Shown: positions 1 to 6,374, counted from the stretch's first letter. The stretch is 8,302 nt of DNA from an uncultured Bacteroidota bacterium (GCA_946479535.1 CAMLGP010000094.1:1-8302), one strand, 5' to 3'. Notes: generated by a model not told the origin, from the sequence alone. Numbers and translations: made by a program.

Positions 1-402
1 TCGGGCCACTACCCTGTCGTGATTCTTTGCATTATTGATATTGGAAAGTGGTATGAACAGATCAGGCATTGGTTTATCACCATCTGGTATAAAAAATGCA
101 AACCCATCATTCATTTGAATATGACCGATGAATTCTGAACGCTTTCTATCAACGACCTCAATAACCTCTCCCTGCTGCCGGCGGCCATTTCCCTTCTTTA
201 CCCTCACTATCACCGTATCGCCGTGCATGGCCATGTTCAAATCATTATGGCGGATCAGTATATCTGTTTCTACAGCGGGAACTACAACAAAGCCCATCCC
301 TGAACGTGTAATTTCCAGTACCCCCTTTAATGTTTTTCCTGCTGATGATCCTCTTGATGATCCTTCTTTGTGCTTTTTCTTTGTTGAATTTTTTCTTCCC
401 AT
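1..402 (-). CDS. rnr: Ribonuclease R, N-terminal part (cut by window edge)
   Basis: RNase R is a processive 3'-to-5' exoribonuclease that degrades structured RNA and helps with mRNA, rRNA and tmRNA-linked decay in the cytoplasm. Only the first 134 residues are here; the catalytic RNB and S1 domains lie beyond position 1. A basic, Ser/Gly-rich tail (residues 1-22) leads into the first cold-shock/OB-like segment (about 24-68), with GVLEITRSGMGFVVV and a MHGDTVIVRV strand. A linker with GEVIEVVDRKRSEFIGHI follows, then the second OB-like segment from about residue 93, with a DLFIPLSNI stretch typical of RNase R. The ATG at 402 is the only ATG before the frame runs back into lpxK, and no Shine-Dalgarno site precedes it, only an A-rich stretch. 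It lies 34 nt after the lpxK stop and is probably the distal gene of this operon. The N-terminal helix-turn-helix of the E. coli enzyme is absent. The family call is from recognised sequence pattern. Confidence 0.9.
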   Translation of the reverse strand, partial: MGRKNSTKKKHKEGSSRGSSAGKTLKGVLEITRSGMGFVVVPAVETDILIRHNDLNMAMHGDTVIVRVKKGNGRRQQGEVIEVVDRKRSEFIGHIQMNDGFAFFIPDGDKPMPDLFIPLSNINNAKNHDRVVAR

Positions 403-436
403 CTGTTTATTTTTTGAAGAAAGCCTGCCTTTCCGT

Positions 437-1501
437 TTATTTAAAGTTTCGAATAAAATTCTGGACTGACCTGTCAAACGACTGCTGTTCACCAAATAAA
501 AAATCATGCCTGACGGGCAATACGTACAGCGGCCACTCTTTAATTTCTGAACCAAATTTCAACAATCTCACAGCATCTTTTTCGGTGGTCAAAATGATCC
601 GGTTTGTGCCCTCCATTCCCTCAAATTTGCGCTTTATTTCATTCAGGTCATCTATAGTGAATATATGATGATCCGCATATTGTAACAAGTTGTATTCCCT
701 GCTATGCCTCTCCAGCCAGGCCTTCAGCGCCATAGGGTTGGCTATGCCCGTTACCAGTAGTGCGCTGGTTTCATCTCCAATGGAACAGGAAGCCTTTGTC
801 AGGATATGGTAAGCTGTATCATACTGAATGGTGGTGAAGAAAACCGATTGCCCTTCCTTAGGCCTGATCTCCTTTATCAGTTTTTCTTTTTCCTCAATGG
901 ATAGTGAAGGATCGCATTTGGTGACCACAATGATCTGGGCACGTTTATACTGGGATTTCAGGTCACGCAGGTCACCTGTAGGCAAATAAAAGTCGCGGGT
1001 GAAAAGATTGCTGTACTCGGTCAACAATATATTAAGACCGGCTTTAACTGCCCGGTGCTGAAATGCATCATCCAGGATTATCGCATCTGTATCCGGGCGG
1101 TCATGCAGTAACTGGGGTATTGCTACCAGCCGTTCCTCTCCCACTGCTACGGCAATCTCCGGGAACTTTTGATGAAATTGCATGGGCTCGTCTCCAATAT
1201 CAAGGGCTGTTGAACCGGCTGTTGCCAGCGCATACCCTTTCGTTTTTCTTTTATACCCGCGGCTCAGGGTTGCTATTTTATATTTTGAGTGAAGCAGCCG
1301 CACCAGGTACTCCACCATTGGGCTTTTGCCGGTTCCACCTACTGAAAGGTTTCCTACACATATAACAGGCAGACCAAATGAAGTGGAACGGACAATTTTA
1401 TTGTCATATAGCCAGTTGCGTATAGTAATACCAAACCAGTATAATAGGGCGAACGGTAACAGTAAAATGCGAAATGATTTCAGAAATAGATTAGAAAACA
1501 T
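437..1501 (-). CDS. lpxK: Tetraacyldisaccharide 4'-kinase (lipid A 4'-kinase)
   Basis: LpxK uses ATP to phosphorylate the 4' position of the tetraacyldisaccharide-1-phosphate lipid A precursor at the inner face of the cytoplasmic membrane. The 354 residues fit the family length. Visible features are an N-terminal hydrophobic anchor (about 9-25), a P-loop GGTGKS (55-60) in the context VGNLSVGGTGKSP, the LSRGYKRKTKG block (79-89), IGDEP (102-106), a Walker B-like DDAFQHR (144-150; many LpxK proteins have DDGFQHR), a YADHHIF block (275-281) and TTEKDAVRL (305-313). From knowledge of the Aquifex enzyme, the Asp of GDEP and a His of the DHH block are the likely catalytic pair; I assign this by motif, not alignment. 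The ATG at 1501 lies inside the end of the upstream cyclo-ligase gene (11-nt overlap), which points to translational coupling. It shows that this cell makes lipid A. Confidence 0.95.
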   Translation of the reverse strand: MFSNLFLKSFRILLLPFALLYWFGITIRNWLYDNKIVRSTSFGLPVICVGNLSVGGTGKSPMVEYLVRLLHSKYKIATLSRGYKRKTKGYALATAGSTALDIGDEPMQFHQKFPEIAVAVGEERLVAIPQLLHDRPDTDAIILDDAFQHRAVKAGLNILLTEYSNLFTRDFYLPTGDLRDLKSQYKRAQIIVVTKCDPSLSIEEKEKLIKEIRPKEGQSVFFTTIQYDTAYHILTKASCSIGDETSALLVTGIANPMALKAWLERHSREYNLLQYADHHIFTIDDLNEIKRKFEGMEGTNRIILTTEKDAVRLLKFGSEIKEWPLYVLPVRHDFLFGEQQSFDRSVQNFIRNFK

Positions 1502-2060
1502 AAACGTTCCGCGGGGTGATACAAAGGTCTAAAGGTACGTCAAATTGATCCCTGTCTTCAATTAGTGGAATTGGATCAAAATAGCAGAAACCGGCCTTTA
1601 TGCAATCAGGTCGGCAGCCAGCAAGGTATTTATCATAAAAACCTTTCCCATATCCTACCCGGTAACCTTTTTCATCAAAGGCCAGCAGAGGCACAAATAC
1701 CAGGTCAATTATCTCCGTTGCTACTTCAGCTCCATCACGAGGTTCATATATATTCAGGTCTTGTTTGGTAAAAGTGGTGTCAATATCGGTAGCTACCGCC
1801 TGCATTATACCGGTAGCAAAATCAGACACCGGATAGCATATCTTCAATTCAGGATTACGAAAGCGGAGGAATTCGGTAAATAAATGTGTATCCGGTTCAT
1901 GGTTCTCTTCAATTGGCCAATAGGATAGAAGGGAATGGATAAAGGGCAGTTCTGCACTTTGAAACTGGATCAGCAACAGATCATCCAGTTTGGTCCTCTC
2001 CTGTTCACTTAATGCCATCCTTTTTTCCCTGTATAATTTTCTAACTGCACCCTTTTTCAT
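1491..2060 (-). CDS. 5-formyltetrahydrofolate cyclo-ligase
   Basis: This enzyme (5,10-methenyltetrahydrofolate synthetase, YgfA/FAU1 family) uses ATP to convert 5-formyl-THF into 5,10-methenyl-THF, returning a storage or inhibitory folate to the one-carbon pool in the cytosol. The 189-residue length is normal. The N-terminal helix has RKLYREKRMALSEQER; YWPIEENHEPDT (47-58) is the substrate-side loop; LKICYPV (72-78) and NIYEP (103-107) follow. The diagnostic glycine-rich phosphate-binding block spans about 125-146, with LLAFDEKGYRVG followed by YGKGFYDKYL. Its ATG overlaps the rsmD stop as ATGA (4 nt) and its 3' end overlaps lpxK by 11 nt, so it sits in the middle of a translationally coupled operon. 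No key motif looks damaged. The symbol varies between databases (fthC, fau, ygfA), so none is given. Confidence 0.94.
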   Translation of the reverse strand: MKKGAVRKLYREKRMALSEQERTKLDDLLLIQFQSAELPFIHSLLSYWPIEENHEPDTHLFTEFLRFRNPELKICYPVSDFATGIMQAVATDIDTTFTKQDLNIYEPRDGAEVATEIIDLVFVPLLAFDEKGYRVGYGKGFYDKYLAGCRPDCIKAGFCYFDPIPLIEDRDQFDVPLDLCITPRNVYVF

Positions 2061-2617
2061 TCAGTTGCCGTTTTGGATTCCCTGTTTATAAAAATGGAGA
2101 ATAGGGTAGTGCCATAATTCTTTTCCGTTTTATAAAAAGGAAATGTTTTGTAATCATTTCTGGGAGTATGCTCCAGAACAAACCAGCCGTTCTCATTTAA
2201 TAGCTTCTTTTCAAAGATCAACCGGGGCAGGTCGTCGATATTCTTAAGTGCATAGGGTGGTCCCGCAAAAATAAAATCAAAGCTCTCGGTACATTGTTCA
2301 ATAAACCGGAAAACATCCATCTTAACCGTCTTCAGGTTTTGGATATGCATTCCCTGCATGGTCTTTTTTATAAACTCATACATGGCAGTATCTTTTTCTA
2401 CAATGGTAAGATCACTTGCTCCTCGCGAGGCCAGCTCATAGCTGATGCTGCCGGTACCGCCAAAGAGATCAAGCGTTTTAATTCCTTCTATATCCAAACT
2501 ATGCTGGATCACATTGAACAGTCCTTCTTTTGCAATATCCGTTGTAGGCCGGGTATATGGCATTTTGGAAGGTGGATTGAATTTTCTGCCGCCGTGTTCT
2601 CCTCCTATGATTCGCAT
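2057..2617 (-). CDS. rsmD: RsmD-family 16S rRNA (guanine-N2) methyltransferase
   Basis: RsmD transfers a methyl group from S-adenosylmethionine to N2 of G966 (E. coli numbering) of 16S rRNA, in assembled or nearly assembled 30S subunits. The 186 residues match the family. The N-terminal MRIIGGEHGGRKF and TRPTTDIAKEGLFN (22-35) blocks are typical of RsmD. The SAM-binding motif I is LDLFGGTGSI (49-58), and VEKD (73-76) is the acidic end of the second strand. GWFVLEH (144-150) is the late-strand signature. The odd feature is motif IV: FIFAGPPYAL, with Gly119 where the usual motif is (D/N)PP(Y/F). The codon is GGA, two base changes from any Asp codon, so a single sequencing error does not explain it. 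The start at 2617 is an ATG inside the end of the DUF3822 gene (13-nt overlap), and the stop overlaps the next gene by 4 nt. The family call is strong; the exact target base is inferred. Confidence 0.9.
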   Translation of the reverse strand: MRIIGGEHGGRKFNPPSKMPYTRPTTDIAKEGLFNVIQHSLDIEGIKTLDLFGGTGSISYELASRGASDLTIVEKDTAMYEFIKKTMQGMHIQNLKTVKMDVFRFIEQCTESFDFIFAGPPYALKNIDDLPRLIFEKKLLNENGWFVLEHTPRNDYKTFPFYKTEKNYGTTLFSIFINRESKTATE

Positions 2618-3435
2618 AAGGCAAGGTCATTGAGCGAAGTAAAAAAATGAGAGGGGTAATTATCTTCTTCTTTAACGGGTAATAACCAGGAAGGTTCGCG
2701 AAAACGGATGTTTAAAAAATATTGAACTAATTCCCTGTACAGGTTGGATTCTTTTTCAATGAGGCCATTCAATGCAATTTTTACCTGCTGCTGTGCAAAT
2801 CCAAATTCATTGCAAACCTTAACCAGGTAATAGAGCACATCATCTGGTGTGGTATAGGAAAAAGTTTGTGCCATGAGTAATCGATTTCCTTTACTCGCCA
2901 CCACCACAAAATCACTATTTCTGAAATCAACCAGCAGGCTTCCTTCCATGGCAGTATTATCGATCAGCCTGACCCCAATACTATAGTTGTGATAAAAATG
3001 CCCTTCAGGGAAATGGCGCATCACCCAATCCTTTACCACGCCGGGAACTGCAAATATGTTTTTCAGTTGCCAGCCAGCTATATCCTGGGCAATAATGGAA
3101 TGACCTCCATTAACCCCGTACATCATCTCAAGCAGTAAACGGTCATTGCCTGTATAAGAAGCTGGCGGCACCAGTACACTTTGCGGGTGATCATAGGCTA
3201 CCAGTATCTTTGAAAATTTTACTTTTAGTTCAGGGTGGGCAAAATACAATTCCTCCAGCTCACGGTTCCAGGATTGCTCTCCGGCATACCAAACCAGTCG
3301 CAATAGCTCATTTGAAGCTTTTTCCAATCCGGAAGAAATGGCAAAACCCAGGTGTTTTTCTCCTATACGAAGTGATAATACCTGATCTCCTTCGTGCCCA
3401 TTGCCCTCTTTTTCGATATTATAAATCTGTTTCAA
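2605..3435 (-). CDS. DUF3822 family protein, function unknown
   Basis: This is a 276-residue cytosolic-looking protein without signal peptide or membrane segments. I recognise it as DUF3822, a Bacteroidota family commonly found next to rsmD. A structure of a Bacteroides relative is, from memory, described as having an actin-like ATPase fold; I have not verified this. In the sequence, residues about 17-140 form one half. Residues about 145-276 form a second half that begins with a strand-rich stretch (GSLLVDFRNSDFVVVASKGN, then LLMAQTFSY) and continues with helices including DDVLYYLVKVCNEFGF, which fits an ASKHA-like half. I see no clear phosphate-binding DxGxxxT motif, so nucleotide binding is doubtful. 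The start is TTG at 3435: no in-frame ATG exists upstream before the TAA at 3460-3462, and none occurs downstream until near residue 104. The 3' end overlaps rsmD by 13 nt, so the two are translationally coupled. It is the first gene of the left operon. A role in ribosome maturation is only a guess from context. Confidence 0.82.
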   Translation of the reverse strand: MKQIYNIEKEGNGHEGDQVLSLRIGEKHLGFAISSGLEKASNELLRLVWYAGEQSWNRELEELYFAHPELKVKFSKILVAYDHPQSVLVPPASYTGNDRLLLEMMYGVNGGHSIIAQDIAGWQLKNIFAVPGVVKDWVMRHFPEGHFYHNYSIGVRLIDNTAMEGSLLVDFRNSDFVVVASKGNRLLMAQTFSYTTPDDVLYYLVKVCNEFGFAQQQVKIALNGLIEKESNLYRELVQYFLNIRFREPSWLLPVKEEDNYPSHFFTSLNDLALCES

Positions 3436-3443
3436 GTCTGCAA

Positions 3444-3473
3444 TGTTAGGAAAAAATAATTATTGTAGGTTTG
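3444..3473 (+). promoter_or_regulatory. Candidate Bacteroidota-type promoter for the MATE gene
   Basis: TAGGTTTG at 3466-3473 matches the Bacteroidota -7 consensus TAnnTTTG exactly. The expected upstream TTG element is only weakly represented, by TGTT at 3444-3447 with a 19-nt spacer. Transcription would start near 3480, leaving a leader of about 36 nt before the ATG at 3516. The A-rich stretch at 3451-3460 lies in the spacer. No comparably good element was seen on the minus strand for the divergent DUF3822 gene. Confidence 0.5.
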
Positions 3474-3515
3474 CTGCCTTTTTGAAAGCGGATCTGGTCT
3501 CAATTTTTGATATTA

Positions 3516-4871
3516 ATGGCAACTTCTATTCACGATACAGGCTTACAGGTTAATACTTCCAACAGGCAGGTATTGAAAATTGCCTTGCCCATCAGTCTTG
3601 CCATATTTGTGCCACAATTCAATTTAATAATCAATAATATCTTCCTGGGGCATTATAATCAGGAGTCTCTGGCAATTGCCAGTATAGCAGGTGTTTATTA
3701 CCTGGTATTTGCCATGATCGGGTTTGGCCTAAATAATGGATTGCAGACCCTGATTGCCAGGCGGGCAGGAGAAAACAGGCCGGAAGAGATAGGAAAGATC
3801 TTTGCACAGGGTGTTCTCATCTCATTTATCATTGCTGCAATTGGAATTGCCACCACCTGGATGATTGCTCCATTGATCTTACCCAAACTTATCTCTGCTG
3901 ATCATGCCGCCCAGGTCATCTCCTTTTTAAAGATCAGGATATGGGGACTTCCATTCCTGTATATCTATCAAATGCGAAATGCATTGCTGGTAGGTACCAA
4001 TCAAAGCAAATTCCTGGTAACGGGTACTCTTGCAGAGACCATCACCAATATAGTTTTTGATTACCTGTTCATTTTCGGCAATGCAGGGTTTCCGGAACTC
4101 GGATTTAATGGGGCTGCGGTAGCTTCCATTATTGCCGAATTCATGGGTATGTTTGTCATATTTGCCGTTATTCATTATAAAGGGATTGGCAGGCGGTTTG
4201 CCTTATTTGGACATTTCGCCTGGAATAGCACACTGGCAAAACAGATCATGACCATTTCCCTTCCACTGATCTTTCAATTCTTTATCAGCCTGCTCAGCTG
4301 GGAATATTTTTATATCCTGATAGAACACCATGGTGAAACGGCATTGGCAGCCTCCAATGTTATGCGAAATATTTTTGGATTCCTGGGTTGTATTACCTGG
4401 GCATTCGCTGCAACTACAGCAGCAATGGTCAGTAACCTGATTGGACAGGGAAAAAAAGAACTGGTAATTCCTCTGATCATCAGGATCATGAAAATAAGTG
4501 TTGGCTCTAGCTGCCTCGTGGTTCTGCTTATCAACCTTTTTCCCACCGTTATTTTCTCTATTTATGGACAGGATCAGGCATTTATTTCAATAGCGGTACC
4601 TCTTGTAAGGATAGTAACAGTTGCAATGATAATAATGGCTTTTGGTGTTACATGGCTTAACGCGGTCATCGGAACTGGCAACAGCAGGGTCACGTTCCTG
4701 ATAGAGCTGATCGTTATCGTCCTGTATTGCATATATATTTACCTTGTACTGGAAAAGTATTTTCTTTCCGTTACCGTAGGCTGGATGAGTGAATGGCTTT
4801 ATTGGGGCACCATTTTTATATTTTCCTTTCTGTATATGCGTTCTGGTAAATGGAAGAAGAAAGTTATCTAG
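3516..4871 (+). CDS. MATE-family multidrug/toxin efflux transporter
   Basis: MATE transporters are inner-membrane antiporters, usually driven by Na+ or H+, that export cationic drugs and metabolites. From the ATG at 3516 the product has 451 residues, the usual size, with about twelve hydrophobic segments in two halves (first MatE repeat roughly residues 15-180, second roughly 235-395). Family marks are the first-helix segment ending NNIFLGH, the GFGLNNGLQTLIARRAGENR loop (about 68-87), RIWGLPFLYIYQMRNALLVG followed by TNQSKFL, and, in the second half, LAASNVMRNIFGF with MVSNLIGQGKKE. A TTG at 3507 in the same frame is possible, but the ATG is the better start. Asn40 stands where most MATE proteins have the ion-coupling Asp of helix 1 (D-x4-G; here N-x4-G). 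It is a lone plus-strand gene, divergent from the DUF3822 operon and convergent with folB. Substrate cannot be told from sequence. Confidence 0.92.
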   Translation: MATSIHDTGLQVNTSNRQVLKIALPISLAIFVPQFNLIINNIFLGHYNQESLAIASIAGVYYLVFAMIGFGLNNGLQTLIARRAGENRPEEIGKIFAQGVLISFIIAAIGIATTWMIAPLILPKLISADHAAQVISFLKIRIWGLPFLYIYQMRNALLVGTNQSKFLVTGTLAETITNIVFDYLFIFGNAGFPELGFNGAAVASIIAEFMGMFVIFAVIHYKGIGRRFALFGHFAWNSTLAKQIMTISLPLIFQFFISLLSWEYFYILIEHHGETALAASNVMRNIFGFLGCITWAFAATTAAMVSNLIGQGKKELVIPLIIRIMKISVGSSCLVVLLINLFPTVIFSIYGQDQAFISIAVPLVRIVTVAMIIMAFGVTWLNAVIGTGNSRVTFLIELIVIVLYCIYIYLVLEKYFLSVTVGWMSEWLYWGTIFIFSFLYMRSGKWKKKVI

Positions 4872-4884
4872 CGTCAGAAAGACT

Positions 4885-5247
4885 TCAGTAGGTGACCTTG
4901 TAGCTTACCGTAGCACTTCCGGAAAATTTATCAATTGGCGGGTTTAGCTTTTCTACAGAAACTTCCACTTCTCTAACCTGGGGAAATTTTTGATGTACAT
5001 TTTGCGCAATGGTTTGTACCAGGGTTTCCAGCAGATCTACCGGCCGTTGCATGGTGTTATTAATGATAGCAAAAAGATCCGCGTAATCAATGGTATCAAC
5101 CAGAGAGCCTATCATACCATCACGGGGTATATAGGTTACCTGCATATTCACTACAAAATCATTTCCTTTCTGACGTTCTTCCGGATGCAGGCCATGATAG
5201 GCACGAAATCGCACATTATTTAAAGAGATGGTCAGGAAGTTGGACAT
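4885..5247 (-). CDS. folB: Dihydroneopterin aldolase
   Basis: FolB cleaves 7,8-dihydroneopterin to 6-hydroxymethyl-7,8-dihydropterin and glycolaldehyde, a step of de novo folate synthesis in the cytosol; many relatives also epimerise the substrate. The 120-residue length is standard for this small tunnel-fold enzyme. Compared with the S. aureus enzyme as I remember it, the key residues are present: Glu24 in YHGLHPEERQKGNDF (17-31), Tyr55 in DTIDYADLF, Glu74 in LLETLVQTIA (pterin binding), and Lys100 in VSVEKLNPPI (96-105). The ATG at 5247 has no Shine-Dalgarno match. It lies 32 nt downstream of trxB on the same strand and is probably read from the trxB promoter. Its stop codon is 13 nt from the end of the convergent MATE gene. 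With the cyclo-ligase at 1491-2060 it is one of two folate genes here, in separate transcription units. Confidence 0.95.
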   Translation of the reverse strand: MSNFLTISLNNVRFRAYHGLHPEERQKGNDFVVNMQVTYIPRDGMIGSLVDTIDYADLFAIINNTMQRPVDLLETLVQTIAQNVHQKFPQVREVEVSVEKLNPPIDKFSGSATVSYKVTY

Positions 5248-5279
5248 CCGGGAATTTTAAATTTCAATAATTTCAGCTA

Positions 5280-6218
5280 TCAGTGAAGCCCCTTTGAACT
5301 TAAATATCTTTCCGCATCAAGTGCAGCCATACAACCGCTACCTGCTGCTGTTACGGCCTGACGGTATATCTTGTCCTGTACGTCACCTGAAGCAAATACA
5401 CCTTCAATATTAGTTCTTGAAGAACCGGGGACAGTTTTGATATAGCCGGCTTCATCCATATCCAGCCAGCCTTTAAATATATCCGAGTTGGGCTGGTGAC
5501 CAATTGCAACAAAGAATCCATTGACAGGGATCACACTTGATTCACCAGTCTTGTTATTTTTTATTCGAACACCAGTTACTGATCTGTCGCCAAGGATCTC
5601 GTCCGTTTCAGTATTCCAGTAAACTTTGATATTGGAAGTATTCAATACTCTGTCCTGCATGATCTTGCTTGCACGCATTTCTTCCTTGCGGATAAACATG
5701 TGAACATTGGTGCAGAGTTTGGAAAGATAAAGTGCTTCTTCTGCGGCAGTATCCCCTGCGCCAACAATAGCTACTTCCTTTCCGCGGAAGAAAAAACCAT
5801 CACAAACGGCACAGGCACTTACACCATAACCATTCAGTCTTTGCTCGCTTTCCAGGCCAAGCCATTTGGCGGAAGCACCTGTAGCGATGATAACACTATC
5901 TGCTTCTATCCATTTTTCTTCATCGATCTGCACCTTATAAGGCTGTTTGGAGAAATCTACTTTCGTTGCAAGTCCGAAGCGGATATCGGCTCCCATCCTG
6001 GCAGCCTGCTTTTCAAAATCAACCATCATTTCCGGTCCCTGCACACCGTTGGCATAACCTGGATAATTTTCAACTTCGGTTGTAATGGTCAATTGGCCAC
6101 CGGGTTGTATTCCCTGGTAGAGAACAGGCTTAAGATTGGCCCTTGAAGCATAAATAGCGGCTGTATATCCGGCTGGTCCGCTGCCGATGATCAAAACGTT
6201 AATTTTTTCTGATGACAT
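5280..6218 (-). CDS. trxB: Thioredoxin reductase (NADPH, low-Mr type)
   Basis: TrxB is a homodimeric cytosolic flavoprotein that passes electrons from NADPH through FAD and a redox-active disulfide to thioredoxin. The 312 residues match the bacterial low-molecular-weight class. Seen in order are the FAD-binding GSGPAG (12-17) in IIGSGPAGYTAAIYASRA, PGGQLTITTEVENYPG (39-54), the ATG block (112-114), the redox CAVC (136-139) in SACAVCDGFFF, the NADPH-domain GAGDTA (153-158), FIRKEEMRA (175-183) in the place of the NADPH 2'-phosphate motif HRRxxxR, and the C-terminal FAD block GVFASGDV (273-280) followed by YRQAVTAAGSGCMAA. The His and second Arg of HRRxxxR are Ile and Lys here, while two basic residues and the last Arg remain, so NADPH use is still likely. 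The ATG at 6218 is preceded by AGGGGG six nt away, one of the few Shine-Dalgarno-like sites in the window. folB follows after 32 nt. Confidence 0.96.
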   Translation of the reverse strand: MSSEKINVLIIGSGPAGYTAAIYASRANLKPVLYQGIQPGGQLTITTEVENYPGYANGVQGPEMMVDFEKQAARMGADIRFGLATKVDFSKQPYKVQIDEEKWIEADSVIIATGASAKWLGLESEQRLNGYGVSACAVCDGFFFRGKEVAIVGAGDTAAEEALYLSKLCTNVHMFIRKEEMRASKIMQDRVLNTSNIKVYWNTETDEILGDRSVTGVRIKNNKTGESSVIPVNGFFVAIGHQPNSDIFKGWLDMDEAGYIKTVPGSSRTNIEGVFASGDVQDKIYRQAVTAAGSGCMAALDAERYLSSKGLH

Positions 6219-6224
6219 ACTTAA

Positions 6225-6243
6225 CCCCCTGTTTTCCCGGGGA
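6225..6243 (-). promoter_or_regulatory. trxB ribosome-binding site within a possible small hairpin
   Basis: On the minus strand, GGGGG (complement of 6225-6229, in AGGGGG) lies six nt before the trxB ATG and can serve as a Shine-Dalgarno site. UCCCC (complement of 6239-6243) lies nine nt upstream of it and can pair with it, giving a 4-5 bp G/C stem with an A-rich loop that would hide the site. The pairing is visible in the sequence; its use in the cell is inference. Confidence 0.35.
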
Positions 6244-6269
6244 GAAGGACTTATATCTGTTATTTTTCG

Positions 6270-6295
6270 ATAGCTAAAATATCAAAATTAGCTAT
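6270..6295. promoter_or_regulatory. Perfect 8-bp dyad over the candidate trxB promoter
   Basis: ATAGCTAA (6270-6277) and TTAGCTAT (6288-6295) are perfect inverted copies separated by 10 nt. The right half overlaps the candidate trxB -7 element (6283-6290), and the left half would lie around the predicted transcription start. This layout fits a repressor operator. The core also resembles the AGCTATT heptads at 6375-6464, so it may instead be a fragment of that repeat family. Confidence 0.4.
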
Positions 6296-6312
6296 TCAAT
6301 TCACACAACAAA
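6283..6312 (-). promoter_or_regulatory. trxB: Candidate Bacteroidota-type promoter for trxB-folB
   Basis: Read on the minus strand, TAATTTTG (complement of 6283-6290) matches TAnnTTTG exactly, and TTTG (complement of 6309-6312) stands 18 nt upstream as the -33 element. This is the best promoter-like pair in the window. Transcription would start near 6276, leaving a leader of about 58 nt that contains the possible hairpin over the ribosome-binding site. The consensus is established for Bacteroidota; the assignment here is by eye. Confidence 0.55.
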
Positions 6313-6374
6313 GTAAATTGATTGACAACTAACTAACATAATAACAACAGATTGAGGGAAGAGTTTGGTGCAAT

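Noticed and set aside
128..668. Two overlapping plus-strand open frames opposite rnr and lpxK
   Set aside because: Their products are rich in Phe/Ser/Cys low-complexity runs typical of antisense translation, and they cross the boundary of two well-supported minus-strand genes.
1063..1365. 100-codon plus-strand open frame opposite lpxK
   Set aside because: It is antisense to the lpxK core, including its Walker motifs, and has no recognisable domain.
2294..2650. 118-codon plus-strand open frame opposite rsmD
   Set aside because: It runs across the rsmD/DUF3822 overlap on the other strand and has no family resemblance.
3441..3448. TAACATTG on the minus strand as a -7 element for the DUF3822 gene
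   Set aside because: It has one mismatch to TAnnTTTG, no TTG element at the right distance, and would place transcription at or inside the start codon.
3507..3515. TTG start giving the MATE protein three extra N-terminal residues
   Set aside because: The in-frame ATG at 3516 is only three codons later, is the stronger start, and leaves a complete first transmembrane helix.
5700..6146. 148-codon plus-strand open frame opposite trxB
   Set aside because: It lies wholly antisense to a clear trxB gene, the product matches no family I know, and no promoter or ribosome-binding site is evident. It is a shadow of trxB codon use.
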